The position numbers and the translations under genes were made by a program. Of a stretch of 64,000 nucleotides of DNA, positions 1-16,870 are shown piece after piece (position 1 is the stretch's first letter; every line of letters starts with the position of its first letter). The notes under the pieces were generated by a model. It had not been told where the DNA came from. It ran no database searches and saw only the letters and a program-made list of their open reading frames with translations. The stretch covers positions 124,001 to 188,000 of the forward strand of contig NZ_JBHSIS010000027.1 of the NCBI RefSeq assembly GCF_042653545.1, in the 5' to 3' direction. The DNA is from Actinophytocola glycyrrhizae (lineage in GTDB: Bacteria > Actinomycetota > Actinomycetes > Mycobacteriales > Pseudonocardiaceae).

Positions 1-1
1 C

Positions 2-1261
2 TGGAGCGAGGACGGCACGGCGGACCGGCTCCGAGAGGTCCGCGCGATCAACTCGGTCGGTCTGCTGTACGGCATCTTCACCATGTACCTCGGCTTTCGC
101 TTCGCCGATGGTGAGTACAAGGTGATGGGTTTGGCCCCATGGGGGGACCCGAGCCGCACAGCGAGGCAGATCATGGACCGGTTCGTCGAGTTGGAGCCAG
201 AGGGCGAGTACCGGATTCCGTTGCTGCTGCACGATGTGACAGCACTGGAGAAGGAAAGCCACCGTGGCACGATCACGGCGATAGAGGAGGTCTTCGGCCC
301 CCGACGGCTGCCTGCGGACCCGATTGAGCAGCGCCACCGGGACGTCGCTGCGGGCGTCCAGGCTGTGCTACAGCTAGTGCAGCTGCATGTCCTGTCCCAC
401 TTCCGCGAACTGACCGGTTCGCGGGCCATCGCGATGGCCGGTGGCGTTGCGCTCAACTGCGCGTTCAACGGAACTCTGCTGCGCACTGGGCTGTTCGAGC
501 AGGTGTATGTCCAGCCGGCGTCCGGTGACGATGGTGCCGCCCTTGGCGCGGCACTGGTGGCGTTCGAGCGCACTTATGGACGCCCGACACCGGACTCGAC
601 CGCGCTGCTGGGCCCCGAATTCGATGACGAGGAGTGTCGCGTTGCGGCGCGCGCCGCGGTGGCGGACGACATCGTGGCGGAGGTGGACCTTGACGAGGCC
701 GTGCTCATCGATGAGGTGGTGCGCCTGATCCTCGCCGGAGCGGTAGTGGGATGGTTCAACGGGCGGATGGAGTTCGGACCGCGGGCGTTAGGCAACCGGT
801 CGATCCTTGCCGACCCGCGACGATCGGACATGCGTGAGCGTATCAATCGGCTGGTGAAAAAGCGGGAGAGCTTCCGGCCGTTTGCGCCGGCGGTACTCGC
901 CCAACAGGCTGGCCAGTTCTTCGAAGTGCCGACTGGTGTGGAACGTCAGTTCCGTGAGATGCTGCTGGTAGCGCACGTCCGCGACAATTACCGCACCGCA
1001 CTGCCGGCCGTGACGCACGTGGACGGCACCGCTCGGGTGCAGACGGTCTTCGAGGACGAGAACCCACGCTTCTGGCGATTGCTCGCCGCCATGGGACGCG
1101 CGAGTGGCTACCCGATCTTGCTGAACACCTCTTTCAACGTGGCCGGGCAGCCGATCGTGTGCACACCGGCCGAGGCAGCGGAGACATTTCGACGGGCCGA
1201 ACTGGACGCCGTCGTGATGGGGCGGAATCTGCTCACCCGGCGCGAGCGGACCGAACGGTGA
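2..1261 (+). CDS. Carbamoyltransferase, NodU/CmcH family (5' truncated by window edge)
   Basis: The reading frame is open from base 2, so the true start lies upstream. The first residues in the window (NSVGLLYGIFTMYLGF, then EYKVMGLAPWG) already belong to the Kae1-like ATP-binding domain. GPRALGNRSILADPR and the following RESFRPFAPAVL are hallmark C-terminal motifs of this family. Members normally have about 530-600 residues; about 419 are present here. Known members transfer carbamoyl from carbamoyl phosphate, via carbamoyl adenylate, to a hydroxyl group of a natural product (CmcH, NovN) or Nod factor. The stop overlaps the GTG start of the NRPS by four bases, so the two are probably translationally coupled. 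I infer late O-carbamoylation of the cluster product. Confidence 0.93.
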   Translation, partial: WSEDGTADRLREVRAINSVGLLYGIFTMYLGFRFADGEYKVMGLAPWGDPSRTARQIMDRFVELEPEGEYRIPLLLHDVTALEKESHRGTITAIEEVFGPRRLPADPIEQRHRDVAAGVQAVLQLVQLHVLSHFRELTGSRAIAMAGGVALNCAFNGTLLRTGLFEQVYVQPASGDDGAALGAALVAFERTYGRPTPDSTALLGPEFDDEECRVAARAAVADDIVAEVDLDEAVLIDEVVRLILAGAVVGWFNGRMEFGPRALGNRSILADPRRSDMRERINRLVKKRESFRPFAPAVLAQQAGQFFEVPTGVERQFREMLLVAHVRDNYRTALPAVTHVDGTARVQTVFEDENPRFWRLLAAMGRASGYPILLNTSFNVAGQPIVCTPAEAAETFRRAELDAVVMGRNLLTRRERTER

Positions 1262-4200
1262 GCGAGGACGTCAGCCGCTCGACGGCTCAGACCGAAGAAG
1301 AGGTCGTGTCCTCGTTCCCGCTTCGCCGACGCGTCGAGTTTCCCAGCTTCCGGCGGGCCACAGTCACCAGTGAGGTCAACGCCGTCGGCGCTGTGGACTT
1401 GGTCGGGGCCGTCGCCCTCGTGCTCAGCCGGCACAACGACAGCGGACCGGTGCGGATCGGCGTGGCCACGGTGCCGCACGACCGAACCCTCCCGGTGACC
1501 CTACTGCCGGACCCGTATGCCACGGTGGAAGATTTCCGGAAATGGACAGCGGTCCTGCTCGATCAGGCAGGCGTCCCGGAACCAGCCGTTGTCGTTGTCG
1601 GTGAGTTCGGTGGCGGGGCCGGTGTCCAGCCGATCGAGTGCCGGTTCGTACTGGGCCATGGCCAGGTCCGCCTCGACTACAGCACGGACTTCTACGATCA
1701 GCCCACTGCCGCCCGGTTGCTCGATCAGGTCGTGCTGGCGGCCGGCCATCTTCACCGCGATGCCGTAGTGCTCGTGCGCGACCTGAACATCCTCTCCGAG
1801 AAGGAGCGCCGGAGGATGCTCGCGCGGGACCGCCGGCCAAGGCTTCGCGATCTGCCGGACCCGTCGGACATGATCCGTCGAGCCGCGCAGTCCGACCCGG
1901 ACCGGATCGCTCTCGTCGACGCTGCGGGCGAACTGACTTACCGGGAACTGATGCGCGAGATTGATTCGACCGTGGCCAGCATGATCGGTGCCGGCGTCGG
2001 AGCCGATGACGTGGTGACCGTGCCGGTCGCGCCTGACCGCTGGACGGTGGTGGCGATGCTGGCCGCGCTCGGATCGGGCGTCTGCTACGTCCCGATCGAT
2101 GATCGCCTGCCAGCTCTCCGTCGGCGGGCGATCATCGACCAGGTACGGCCCTCAGCCGATCTTGTCCGGCAAGGATCCCGCGTCATCGCGCACGCGATGG
2201 CCGCGACCGCCACCGGGCCGGCCGATATCCCCGGCTTGAACGGATCCGGTCTCGACCGGGCGTGCTACGTGCTGTTCACCTCCGGCTCGTCCGGGAATCC
2301 CAAGGGCGTTGCGGTTTCCCGGCGTGGTCTCTCCTCGCTGCTCGCGGCCACGGAGACGGTGATAGACCGGACGGAGCATGAGGTCTGGATCTCCATCCAC
2401 AGCTTCGCCTTCGACGCTTCGGTCTGGGAGATCTACGGCTGCCTCTGCTACGCGGGCACGTTGGTCATCGCCTCCGAGGAGGAGCGGCGCGATCCTGCCC
2501 AGCAGGTCGCCCTGATGGGACGTCACCGCGTCACGTCGCTCACCATCTCGCCCACGGCGTTTGAGGGATTCGGCCGGGCGGTGGCCGACCGCCCGGCCGT
2601 GGTGCCGCGGTTGAACCGGATCATTCTCTGCGCCGAGCCGCTCAGCGTGCCCTCGGTGGAGAACTGGTTCGAGCGTTGGGGCGCTGAACAGCCCACCTTG
2701 CTGAACATGTACGGCATCACCGAGTGCACCGTTCACAGCACGGTTGAGCGACTGCGTCCTATGACGAGCGAACACCGGATCCGGATCGGGGCCGGGTTGC
2801 CGGACACGCCGATCTTTGTTGTCGATGACCGGCTCCGGCCGGTGCCGGACGGCGTACCGGGCGAACTGCTGGTCGGTGGTGATGGGGTCGCGTTGGGCTA
2901 CGTGGGACCGGATCGGGCGACGCTGGAGAAGCGGTTCGTTCCCGACCAGTTCGGTACGAACCCGGCCGGTCGGCTCTATCGGTCCGGTGACATGGCTCGG
3001 CGGCTTGGCGACGGCACGCTCGAGTACCTCGGCCGCCGTGACCGGCAACTGAAGGTTCGTGGTCACCGGATCGAAGCGGCCGATGTGGAGGCGGCGGCAT
3101 TGCGGTGCCCTGGGGTCGACGCTGCGAGGGTGTGGGTACGGCAGCGCGATGACGGCACCGCACGGACTGGTCCTGACAATTCCGCGATGCTGTGCCTTTG
3201 CGTGCGGGCGTCAGCCGGACGGGTCGATCCCTCTTCGGTGACCAAGTACCTCACCACCCTGCTTCCCGAATACATGCTTCCCGCCATCGTCGTCGTGGTC
3301 GACGCCTTTCCCGCCACGGTGAACGGCAAGCTCGACACGAACGCACTGCTGCACCTCCACCAGCGGGAGATCACCCGCGTAGCCGCGACGACGGAGCCGG
3401 TGTCCGACACGTGCTGGGAGATCGTCCGGGCGATGGCGACCGTACTGGCTGTCGATGGCCTCGCGCCCGACGCCAACTTCTTCCGCGTCGGCGGCGACTC
3501 GATCTCGGCCGTCCGGTTGGTGGGAGCACTGCGCGACGACGGCATCGAACTCACCTTGGCCGACGTTTACCGGCACCGGACAGCGTCGGCGTTGGCCGAC
3601 GTCGCGAGCATGCGCACGACGACGCCGCACCCGGCGCCAGAACCGGCATGGCTTCCCGCCACACCGCTCCAGCAGGCGATGATCTACCACAATCTCCTGG
3701 ACGGGCCTGCCTACTATCACGACTTGTTGCACTACCGCGTCGACGCGGTTCTCGACGAGAGCCTCCGGGCTGCTCTCGACGTAGTGACCGCTCGCCACCC
3801 GGCGTTGCGCTCGGCCTTCGAGCCGGCTCCGGGGGGTGGCCTGGAACAACGGATCGCCGACACGGCTCAGCTCGAGTTGACCTTCCACGACGCCCGCACG
3901 GGCAGCTCCGACGCGGATGGTCTCGAGCAGCGGCTGCGAGAGTGGGGTGAGCGGGAACGAGCCCGCGGGTTCGACGTCGCGGTCGCAGGTCTGGCCAGGG
4001 TCGCCGTCCACCGGGTGGACCGCGATGCGAGCGTCCTGTCGGTCTCCGTGCACCACGCCATCCTCGATGGGTGGAGTGCGTCGCTGTTCGTGACCGAACT
4101 CCTGACGACGTGGGCGGACAGGCGCTCGGTTCCCTGGCCGGCTCTACGGGACGACATGGTCCTGCGGGAATACCAGCGGCTCGTTGATCAGGCCGCTAGG

Positions 4201-6691
4201 GATCCGGGGACACGGACCTTCTGGACCCAGCGGCTGGCCGAACTGGGGCGACCAGTAATGCCAGATCTCACCGGCCCTGGTGGGAGATCCCGGGTCCTCG
4301 GCGTACCCCTGTCCCGGTCGATCTGCGCGGCCCTCGAACGCTGCGCCAAGGAGTTGGGCGTGCCGACTCGCTCGGTGTTCACCGCGGTGCACCACGCCGC
4401 GGCCCGTGCCGCCGTGCCGGGAACGCCGATCAGCGGGCTGGTTGTCGGAGGCCGGCCCGAGGTGCCGGGTGGTACCGAGGCCCTGGGACTGTTTCTCAAC
4501 ACGCTGCCGGCACGGCTCGATCTCGACGGCCTGACGTGGCGCGAGGCGATCCAGCGCACGTTCGACGACGAGACGGTCACTGCGCCCTTTCGTAGGTTCC
4601 CCATTTCGGAGCTGCATGCGTTGGCGGGGGGCCACATCGTCGACATCGCGTTCAACTACACCCACTTCCGGTCCTACACGGAGCTGGAATCGATCGGGGT
4701 GTCGGTCCAGAGCGCCTGGTACGAAGAGCAAACGGAGTTTCCCCTCCTCGTCACGGTCAACCGCGAGGTCGGGCACGGTGCCGCCGAACTCGTCCTGGTG
4801 GCACGGGCGGGTGTCGAGGACGGGCTGGAGCACCGGTACGCCCATGCCTTCACCGCACTGTGCGGGTCGTTGTGTGCATCGGCTGACGCGCGCGTCGACG
4901 TGCAGGCGGTGCGCACCGCACCGGCCCCGGTCGCGGTCACCGAGCTGAGCGGTGCACGACGGTCGGTCGACTGGGATGCGCTCCTAGCCGCGATCCGCGA
5001 CCACGTCGAGCGCGATCCTGACAGGGCGGCGGTGCTCGAGGGCGCGGACTGCCGGACTTACGCCCAGCTCTGGAACGAAGCGACCGAACTGGCAGCCCGT
5101 CTGGCTGACGTCGGCGTTGGCCGGGGAACGCGGGTAGTGGTCGAGTGCCACCGGGGGATCGGCATGGTCACCGTGGCACTGGCTACGTGGCTGCGCGGCG
5201 CGAGCATCGTGCCCGTCGACGCCGATCTGCCGTCGCGACGCAGGAATCTCCTGTCTGAGCTTGCCGCGCCGACCGCCCACGTCGCCGTGAACGGGACCGA
5301 CGTGACCGTGACTCCGGCGCGCATCGCCAAACGTGGCTCGACGCCAGGCGCTGCGGACCGCCTCGATCCGCACGGCGAAGCGTACCTGTTGTTCACCTCG
5401 GGAACCACGGGAGTCCCGAAGGGCGTGGCGATGCCTTTCGAGGCCGTCGCCAACCTGGTGGCCTGGCAGGTGCGGCGCTTCGGTCCGGACGGATCCGGTC
5501 GGACGGCTCTGTTCGCGGCCGTCGGCTTTGACGTGTCCCTGCAGGAGTTCCTGTCGTGCCTGGTCAGCGGCGGTTGCCTGGTGGTCGTGCCCTCGGAGGT
5601 CAAAGTGGATCCGCAGGCCACGCTGCGGCTGCTGCGCATGCGGTCCGTCGACGTGCTGTTCACCCCACCGCTGATCCTCCGGCAGCTCGCTCGGGCTTCG
5701 CGGGAACTGGGTGAGATCCCCGCGCTGCGGTGGATCATCGCGGCCGGTGAACGGCTGCTCGTGGACGACACGCTTCGCGCGTTCGGGTCCGCGGCCGGTT
5801 TCCGGCTTGTCAACCAATACGGACCCACGGAGACGCACGTGGTGACGGAGGCGGATCTCGGGGACGACCCACACCGGTGGCCAGACACCCCCGGGATCGG
5901 CCTGCCCATTGACAACGTCACAGTCCGGGTCGTGTCAACGTCGCGGTCCGCTGACACGGCGGGCGAGCTTCTCGTCTTCGGTCCGGCGGTCGCACTCGGC
6001 TACCTTGACCCCGGTTCGACTCAGGTGACGACGAGCGATGGATTCACGGCGGCGGATGGAATCCGTACGTACCGGACGGGGGACCTGGCCCGTTTGCATG
6101 TGGACGGGATCGAGTTCCACGGCAGGGGCGATGCACAGATTAAGGTCCGTGGATTCCGCGTGGACATGGTGGAGATTGAACGCGCGGTCCGGGCCCTCGA
6201 CGCGGTGGCCGATTGCGTCGTGCACGCAGCCGAAGGCGACCAAGGGATTCAGCTGCGCGCTGTGGTGCAACCTCGGGCAGGCGCGCTGCTGGCCGAGCAG
6301 GTGGTTCGCGCCCACCTCGCGAACCACCTGCCGGCGTATGCGATCCCGGCCATTGTCGAGATCGTTCCGGCTATTGCGGCGGACCGGCGCGGCAAGGCGA
6401 GCAGTCCTGGTAACTCGGTCCGGCCCGTGCGCAGCCGATCCGCAGCCGGGCGCTCGCCGCTGGAGCGGACGGTGCTCCAGGCGTGGTCGGAGGTTCTCGG
6501 CCGGCGCCAGACCGCGGTCGACATGACGTTCTTCGCGGCGGGTGGATCGTCGCTGCTGCTGCTGGACCTGTTCCTCAAGCTGCGGGGGTCGATCGCCGTC
6601 CCGTTCGATCTCCGCCACCTGCTCCAGTACCCGACCGTCTCCTCGTTCACCGGGTTCGTCCGCTCGCTGAACCGTCCCGGAGGGACCGCCG

Positions 6692-6717
<26 letters not shown>
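1258..6717 (+). CDS. Two-module NRPS, (C remnant)-A-T-C-A-T
   Basis: The start is the GTG overlapping the carbamoyltransferase stop (GTGA); an earlier in-frame ATG at 1159 would lie deep inside that gene. Residues 1-170 resemble only the C-terminal half of a condensation domain and lack HHxxxDG. A1 has LFTSGSSGNPKG near residue 338 and NMYGITE near 482. My reading of its pocket is D-A-W-T-I-C-M-V-H plus the invariant K. That shares several positions with threonine codes but is not a clean match. T1 has GGDS with Ser748. The C domain has HHAILDG at 932-938. A2 has FTSGTTGVPKG near 1378 and NQYGPTE near 1519. Its pocket, DVQFIAQVV plus K, is close to the proline code DVQFIAHVVK. T2 has GGSS with Ser1765. 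No TE or epimerisation domain is present, so the chain should pass to the PKS encoded next. Confidence 0.95.
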
Positions 6718-12828
<6,111 letters not shown>

Positions 12829-12829
<1 letters not shown>

Positions 12830-13557
12830 TGCCGCCGCGGCAGATGGTGCTGTTTCCCTTCGCGGGCGGGAGTTCGCACGCCTTCACTCCTCTCGTTCCG
12901 CTGCTTCGGGGCTTGGACCCGATGCTCGTCGACTACCCAGGGCATCACCTGCGGTCTGGCGAGCCACTGCTGAACACGGTGCCCGATCTGGCCGGAGAGA
13001 GCCTGTACCGGATCGGGTGTGCACTGCGACCGGGATACGTCGTGCTCGGTGCGAGCCTCGGCGCGTTGGTGGCCTTTGAGTTCTCCCGGCAGGCCAGCGC
13101 GATCGGCCGGCGACCCAGCGCGCTGGTTGTCCTGTCAGCGGCCGCGCCGAACCGGATCGCATCCGTCGGCAGGTTCGCGCATCTGGCCGACGACGAGTTC
13201 TCCACTGCCTTGCGAGAGCGGTATCCGGGTCAGGTGTCCGCGCTGGCAACCGATCCGGAGGTGCGTGAATTCGTGCTCCCCGTCCTACGAGCTGACATCG
13301 AGGCGTTCGAGGACTACGGTGACCGGGCGCCCGGTACCGTGGATGTTCCCATGCTGGTCCTGGGCGGACTCCAGGACCGCTCGGTCCGCTACGCCGACCT
13401 GCTCGCATGGACCGCCCACAGCACCCGGCCAGTTGTCGTACGCAGGCTGGACGGCGGCCACTTTCTGATCTCCGACTCCGTCACCGAGGTTGCCGGTGAC
13501 CTGCTCACCTGGTTTAAGGATCTCGACCTTCTCCCTGAATGCAGTGGCTCGACATGA
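12829..13557 (+). CDS. Type II (editing) thioesterase
   Basis: This is a 242-residue alpha/beta hydrolase whose ATG overlaps the PKS stop (TGATG). FPFAGGSS near the N-terminus and GASLG with nucleophile Ser76 are typical of the GrsT/RifR-type thioesterases that accompany NRPS and PKS enzymes. LQDRS and GGHFL near the C-terminus supply plausible Asp and His. Such enzymes remove stalled or mis-primed acyl groups from carrier proteins. The NRPS and PKS here lack an integrated TE, so this protein could also take part in product release; that is inference. Confidence 0.92.
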
Positions 13558-14711
13558 CCTACACCTACCCCGGTACACGAGAACACCCCCTGCATCCACC
13601 GTCGGACTACTTCGCCATGGCGCAGGAGGGGCCGATCGTCCGGGCGGGCCTCGCCGACGGTCGGCAGGTCTGGCTCGTCACCAGGTACGACGAGGCCAGG
13701 AGAGTCCTGGCAGACACACGGTTCAGCTCAGACGCCAGGAAACCCGGTTTCCCCGTGCGCCGCTCGCCGAGTTCGCTGATTCGCGATGACCCGCCCCGGC
13801 ACACCTTCCTACGGCGTTTTCTGGCCGAGGAGTTCCGTGGCAGGGCGATCGCGCGCCTGCGGCCGGTCGTGGAGCAGATCGTCCGCGATCTCAGCGGCGC
13901 CATGGAGCGTGAGTGCACTGCTGAGTTCATGTCGACCTTCGCCATGCCGCTGCCATCGACTGTGATCTGCCGTCTGCTGGCCGTTCCTGACGAGGACCAC
14001 GAGTTGCTGCAATCGATGGGCGCGCGCACGTTGAGCGCCACGGCCAGCGACGCCGAGGTGGACGCGGCCGTTGATGACCTCGGCAGCTACATGCGGTTGG
14101 TCGTCGAACGAGAACTGCGCCGGCCGTCCGACTCGGTGGTGGGCCGGTTGGCCATGGCGAGCCAGAGCCACGGTATGGACCCCGAGACGTTGGTCGACCT
14201 GTGCCGGCTGCTGCTGGTGGCCGGTCACGTCACCACGGTGAACGCGATCGGCATCGGGCTGTACTCGCTGCTTAAGCACCCGGCTCAGTGGGAGCTGCTC
14301 TGTCGACGGCCACAACTCGTCAACCGCGCCGTCGAGGAGCTATTGCGGTTCCTCACCGTTGCGCAGACGATGTCCCGGGTTGCCACCGTGGACATTGATC
14401 TCGCCGGAGCCCACATCCGCGCCGGTGATGGGGTGATGGTGCTGCTCACCGTGGCCAACCGTGATGAGCGGATCTTCGAACGGCCCAATGAGTTCGACAT
14501 GGAGCGTCCCCGGCGGCCGCACCTCGCATTCGGACACGGTCCGCACCTGTGCCTGGGCGCCGCACTTGCGCAACTGGAGATGCGGGTGGCGTTTGATCAC
14601 TTGGTCCGCACGTTCCCGCAGCTGTCCTTGGCGGCAGGCGACGACGAGATGGAGTACCGGACAAAGGTGCTGATCTACGGCGTGCACGCGTTACCGGTCA
14701 GGCTGGTATGA
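13554..14711 (+). CDS. Cytochrome P450
   Basis: I chose the ATG at 13554 because it overlaps the thioesterase stop (ATGA), like its neighbours; an in-frame ATG at 13539 is possible. The 385-residue length is normal for a soluble actinobacterial class I P450. EELLR gives ExxR, and FGHGPHLCLG gives the haem-binding loop with ligand Cys333. The I-helix oxygen-activation motif reads AGHVTT at 223-228, where nearly all relatives have AGHETT or AGxDT; the acidic residue is Val226. This may alter proton delivery, so the reaction may not be a plain hydroxylation. It is coupled to the next gene by another ATGA overlap and presumably tailors the assembly-line product. Confidence 0.93.
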   Translation: MTYTYPGTREHPLHPPSDYFAMAQEGPIVRAGLADGRQVWLVTRYDEARRVLADTRFSSDARKPGFPVRRSPSSLIRDDPPRHTFLRRFLAEEFRGRAIARLRPVVEQIVRDLSGAMERECTAEFMSTFAMPLPSTVICRLLAVPDEDHELLQSMGARTLSATASDAEVDAAVDDLGSYMRLVVERELRRPSDSVVGRLAMASQSHGMDPETLVDLCRLLLVAGHVTTVNAIGIGLYSLLKHPAQWELLCRRPQLVNRAVEELLRFLTVAQTMSRVATVDIDLAGAHIRAGDGVMVLLTVANRDERIFERPNEFDMERPRRPHLAFGHGPHLCLGAALAQLEMRVAFDHLVRTFPQLSLAAGDDEMEYRTKVLIYGVHALPVRLV

Positions 14712-15967
14712 CCACAACCCGATGGCCGCTGGCACCGCAGCAGGAGTACATGCTCGCGAACCTGGCGTTTCAGACCGCAGACCGGGCGGTGCCGTTCCGC
14801 AACCCGTTCCTGGCACTGCGGGTGGACGGTCCGTTCGAGATCGACCGGTTCGCCGCCGCCCTCGCCCTGCTCGTCCAGCGGCATGGAGTGCTCCGCGCTG
14901 AGCTGGACACTACGACGACCGCCTCGATGCGCGTGCGCGACGACCTTGACCTACCGCTCGATCTCGTGCCGCGGTGCCCCGACCCGGATGCACTCCTAAC
15001 AGTGCAGGAATGGCAGCACTTCGACCTTGGCCGCGCGCCCCTGTGGCGGGTCTCCGTGGTCGCGCTGGGTCCCGACGCGCACATCATTTCCTTCGCCTTC
15101 TCTCACCTGATCTGGGACGGCGTGTCGATGCGCACGTTCCTGAGTCTGCTTGCGCGCGAGTACGCCGAACCCGGGAGCACCGGACCCCCCGGCCAGTACA
15201 TCGAATTCGTCGAGGCGGCTCGTGCCGAACGCGCCAGCCGGTGCGGTGTGTCCTGGGCCCCCTCTATCCGGACCGCGGTGGCCGACGCCGTACGCACCCG
15301 GCAGACACTCGAGCCGGAAATGACCGCGCTGGACCCGCGGTGCATACCGTTCGTCATCGGCCGCGACGCCATGGACCGCTGGCGGCAGCGAGCGCCTTCG
15401 GACGGGTCGACTCCGTTCCTCCGATTCCTGGAGGCATACCTCACGGCCGCCGCGGCGCAGTTCGGACGGACGCAGCTGATCACCGCCTTCGCCACCAGCC
15501 GCCTCGACCTGCGGCCAACAGACGACACCCTCGGCTACTTCTCCGACCTGTCGCTCGCCATCGCCAGCAACCGGCCGGACGCCGGGAACCGTTCTCCGCT
15601 GTGTCCTGTCGCGCCGGCCCTGTCCTGGTCGGAGATGGCCGACCTCGTCGGCCCGATGACTTGTCCCCAGGAGCTTTACGACGTATGGGCGCGGGGACCC
15701 GTCTTCGCCGGTGTCCCCGGTCTGGCCGAGGTCTTTCCCGGGACGCGGACTGCGGTCCTCCCGCTCACGCCGGGTCACCGGCTACCAGTGACCGACTCCG
15801 AACAGCGCCGCGTCCTGTCCGGACAGATCGTGCCCTCGCTGGTCGTAGACGACCTGCTGGACGGCACCGGATACCTGCAGTTCAACGCGGCGGCCTTGCC
15901 CCGGCGGCCCGTGCGCGCCCTCATCGAGCGCTTTGCCAGTGACTTCGTTGATGGACCGAAGGGATGA
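14708..15967 (+). CDS. Free-standing NRPS condensation-domain protein
   Basis: This 419-residue protein spans one condensation (chloramphenicol acetyltransferase-like) domain. WPLAPQQEYML is the usual N-terminal C1 motif. The catalytic motif is SHLIWDG at 132-138: the first His of HHxxxDG is Ser, but the catalytic second His133 and Asp137 remain. Free-standing C domains join a carrier-bound acyl group to an amine or hydroxyl in trans. The first NRPS module has only half a C domain, so this protein or the one ending at 22804 may supply the missing condensation. The start overlaps the P450 stop (ATGA). Confidence 0.88.
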   Translation: MTTTRWPLAPQQEYMLANLAFQTADRAVPFRNPFLALRVDGPFEIDRFAAALALLVQRHGVLRAELDTTTTASMRVRDDLDLPLDLVPRCPDPDALLTVQEWQHFDLGRAPLWRVSVVALGPDAHIISFAFSHLIWDGVSMRTFLSLLAREYAEPGSTGPPGQYIEFVEAARAERASRCGVSWAPSIRTAVADAVRTRQTLEPEMTALDPRCIPFVIGRDAMDRWRQRAPSDGSTPFLRFLEAYLTAAAAQFGRTQLITAFATSRLDLRPTDDTLGYFSDLSLAIASNRPDAGNRSPLCPVAPALSWSEMADLVGPMTCPQELYDVWARGPVFAGVPGLAEVFPGTRTAVLPLTPGHRLPVTDSEQRRVLSGQIVPSLVVDDLLDGTGYLQFNAAALPRRPVRALIERFASDFVDGPKG

Positions 15968-15973
15968 CTGCCG

Positions 15974-16870
15974 TTGTCAACGCACCACGACGGTGACCAC
16001 TACCTACGCCCCCTCGACGGCTCGACACCCGCCGAGCACTACCAGCGCTTCGGCTGGTGGGTCTCTGACATCATCGTGCCGCCGGACGCATTGCGGCGTG
16101 TGCGGAGCCTGTGCGACCAGTTGGACACCGCGGAGCGGGACGGGCCCTTTCCAGACGTCCTGAGGGAGTTCCTGGCCTGGGACGGCTCACTCCCGCGCCC
16201 ACCCCGCCTGAACCAGTACTTCGCCCTCCAGTACCAGGCGGTGTACGACCTGGTGATGACGCCACGCATTCACGAGATCGCGGCCGAACTGAGCGGAGCG
16301 CGGACACTGCGCATCTTCAACACGGCGATGATCAGGAAGTCACCAGGCGATCACTCCCGCTATGCGACTGTGGGCGTGCACTGCGACGCCGCCTACTGGC
16401 GGACATGCTCGAGCCGCCAGATGTTGACGGCGTGGGTGCCGTTGCAGGACACCTCTGTGGACATGGGGCCGATCCGCTACTACAGCGCCAGCCATCGCTG
16501 GCCGGACCATCCCGAGGTCCGCGCCCTGCGCGACGAGCAGAACTTCACGGCCACCGGGCAGGAGCGAATGCGGCGGTGGTTGGCCGCGTCCGGGATCCAC
16601 GACGATCCTGTCACCGGCGCGATCCGTGCCGGACAGGTCACCTTCCACCACTGCCTGACCCTGCATGGCAGCGGAGCCAACACGTCCGCTCGGACCCGGG
16701 ATGGCATCAGCATCCACCTCCAGCCGGGTGACAACCGATACGAGCAGCGGTCGGCGACCGACGAGTACGTGCATGACGCCTTCGTCCGCCGCCGAGACGG
16801 CGTCCCCGACTACACCGACGCCAGGTTGTGCCCGTTGACGTGGCCGGTGGCGGCCAGGGGAGCGGGATGA
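15974..16870 (+). CDS. PhyH-family Fe(II)/2-oxoglutarate dioxygenase
   Basis: The best start is a TTG at 15974, preceded by GAAGGGA about ten bases upstream and lying six bases after the condensation-protein stop. The 298 residues have the double-stranded beta-helix iron site HCD (His136, Asp138) and distal His231 in TLHGSG. This matches the phytanoyl-CoA dioxygenase family, which hydroxylates unactivated carbons using Fe(II) and 2-oxoglutarate. Family members in NRPS clusters act on free or carrier-bound amino or acyl groups. Its substrate here is unknown; proline or the polyketide carbon chain are candidates. It may create the hydroxyl that the carbamoyltransferase uses. Confidence 0.9.
   Translation: MSTHHDGDHYLRPLDGSTPAEHYQRFGWWVSDIIVPPDALRRVRSLCDQLDTAERDGPFPDVLREFLAWDGSLPRPPRLNQYFALQYQAVYDLVMTPRIHEIAAELSGARTLRIFNTAMIRKSPGDHSRYATVGVHCDAAYWRTCSSRQMLTAWVPLQDTSVDMGPIRYYSASHRWPDHPEVRALRDEQNFTATGQERMRRWLAASGIHDDPVTGAIRAGQVTFHHCLTLHGSGANTSARTRDGISIHLQPGDNRYEQRSATDEYVHDAFVRRRDGVPDYTDARLCPLTWPVAARGAG

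Noticed and set aside
1159..1257. An ATG 99 bases upstream of the NRPS start in the same frame
   Set aside because: It lies inside the carbamoyltransferase C-terminal domain, and the encoded residues (HTGRGSGDISTG) do not look like NRPS. The GTGA overlap at 1258 is far better.
2152..3066. Long antisense open frame opposite the NRPS
   Set aside because: It mirrors the GC-rich codons of the real gene, has no ribosome-binding site and encodes low-complexity Arg/Pro-rich sequence. The same applies to other long antisense or shifted frames inside the NRPS and PKS genes.
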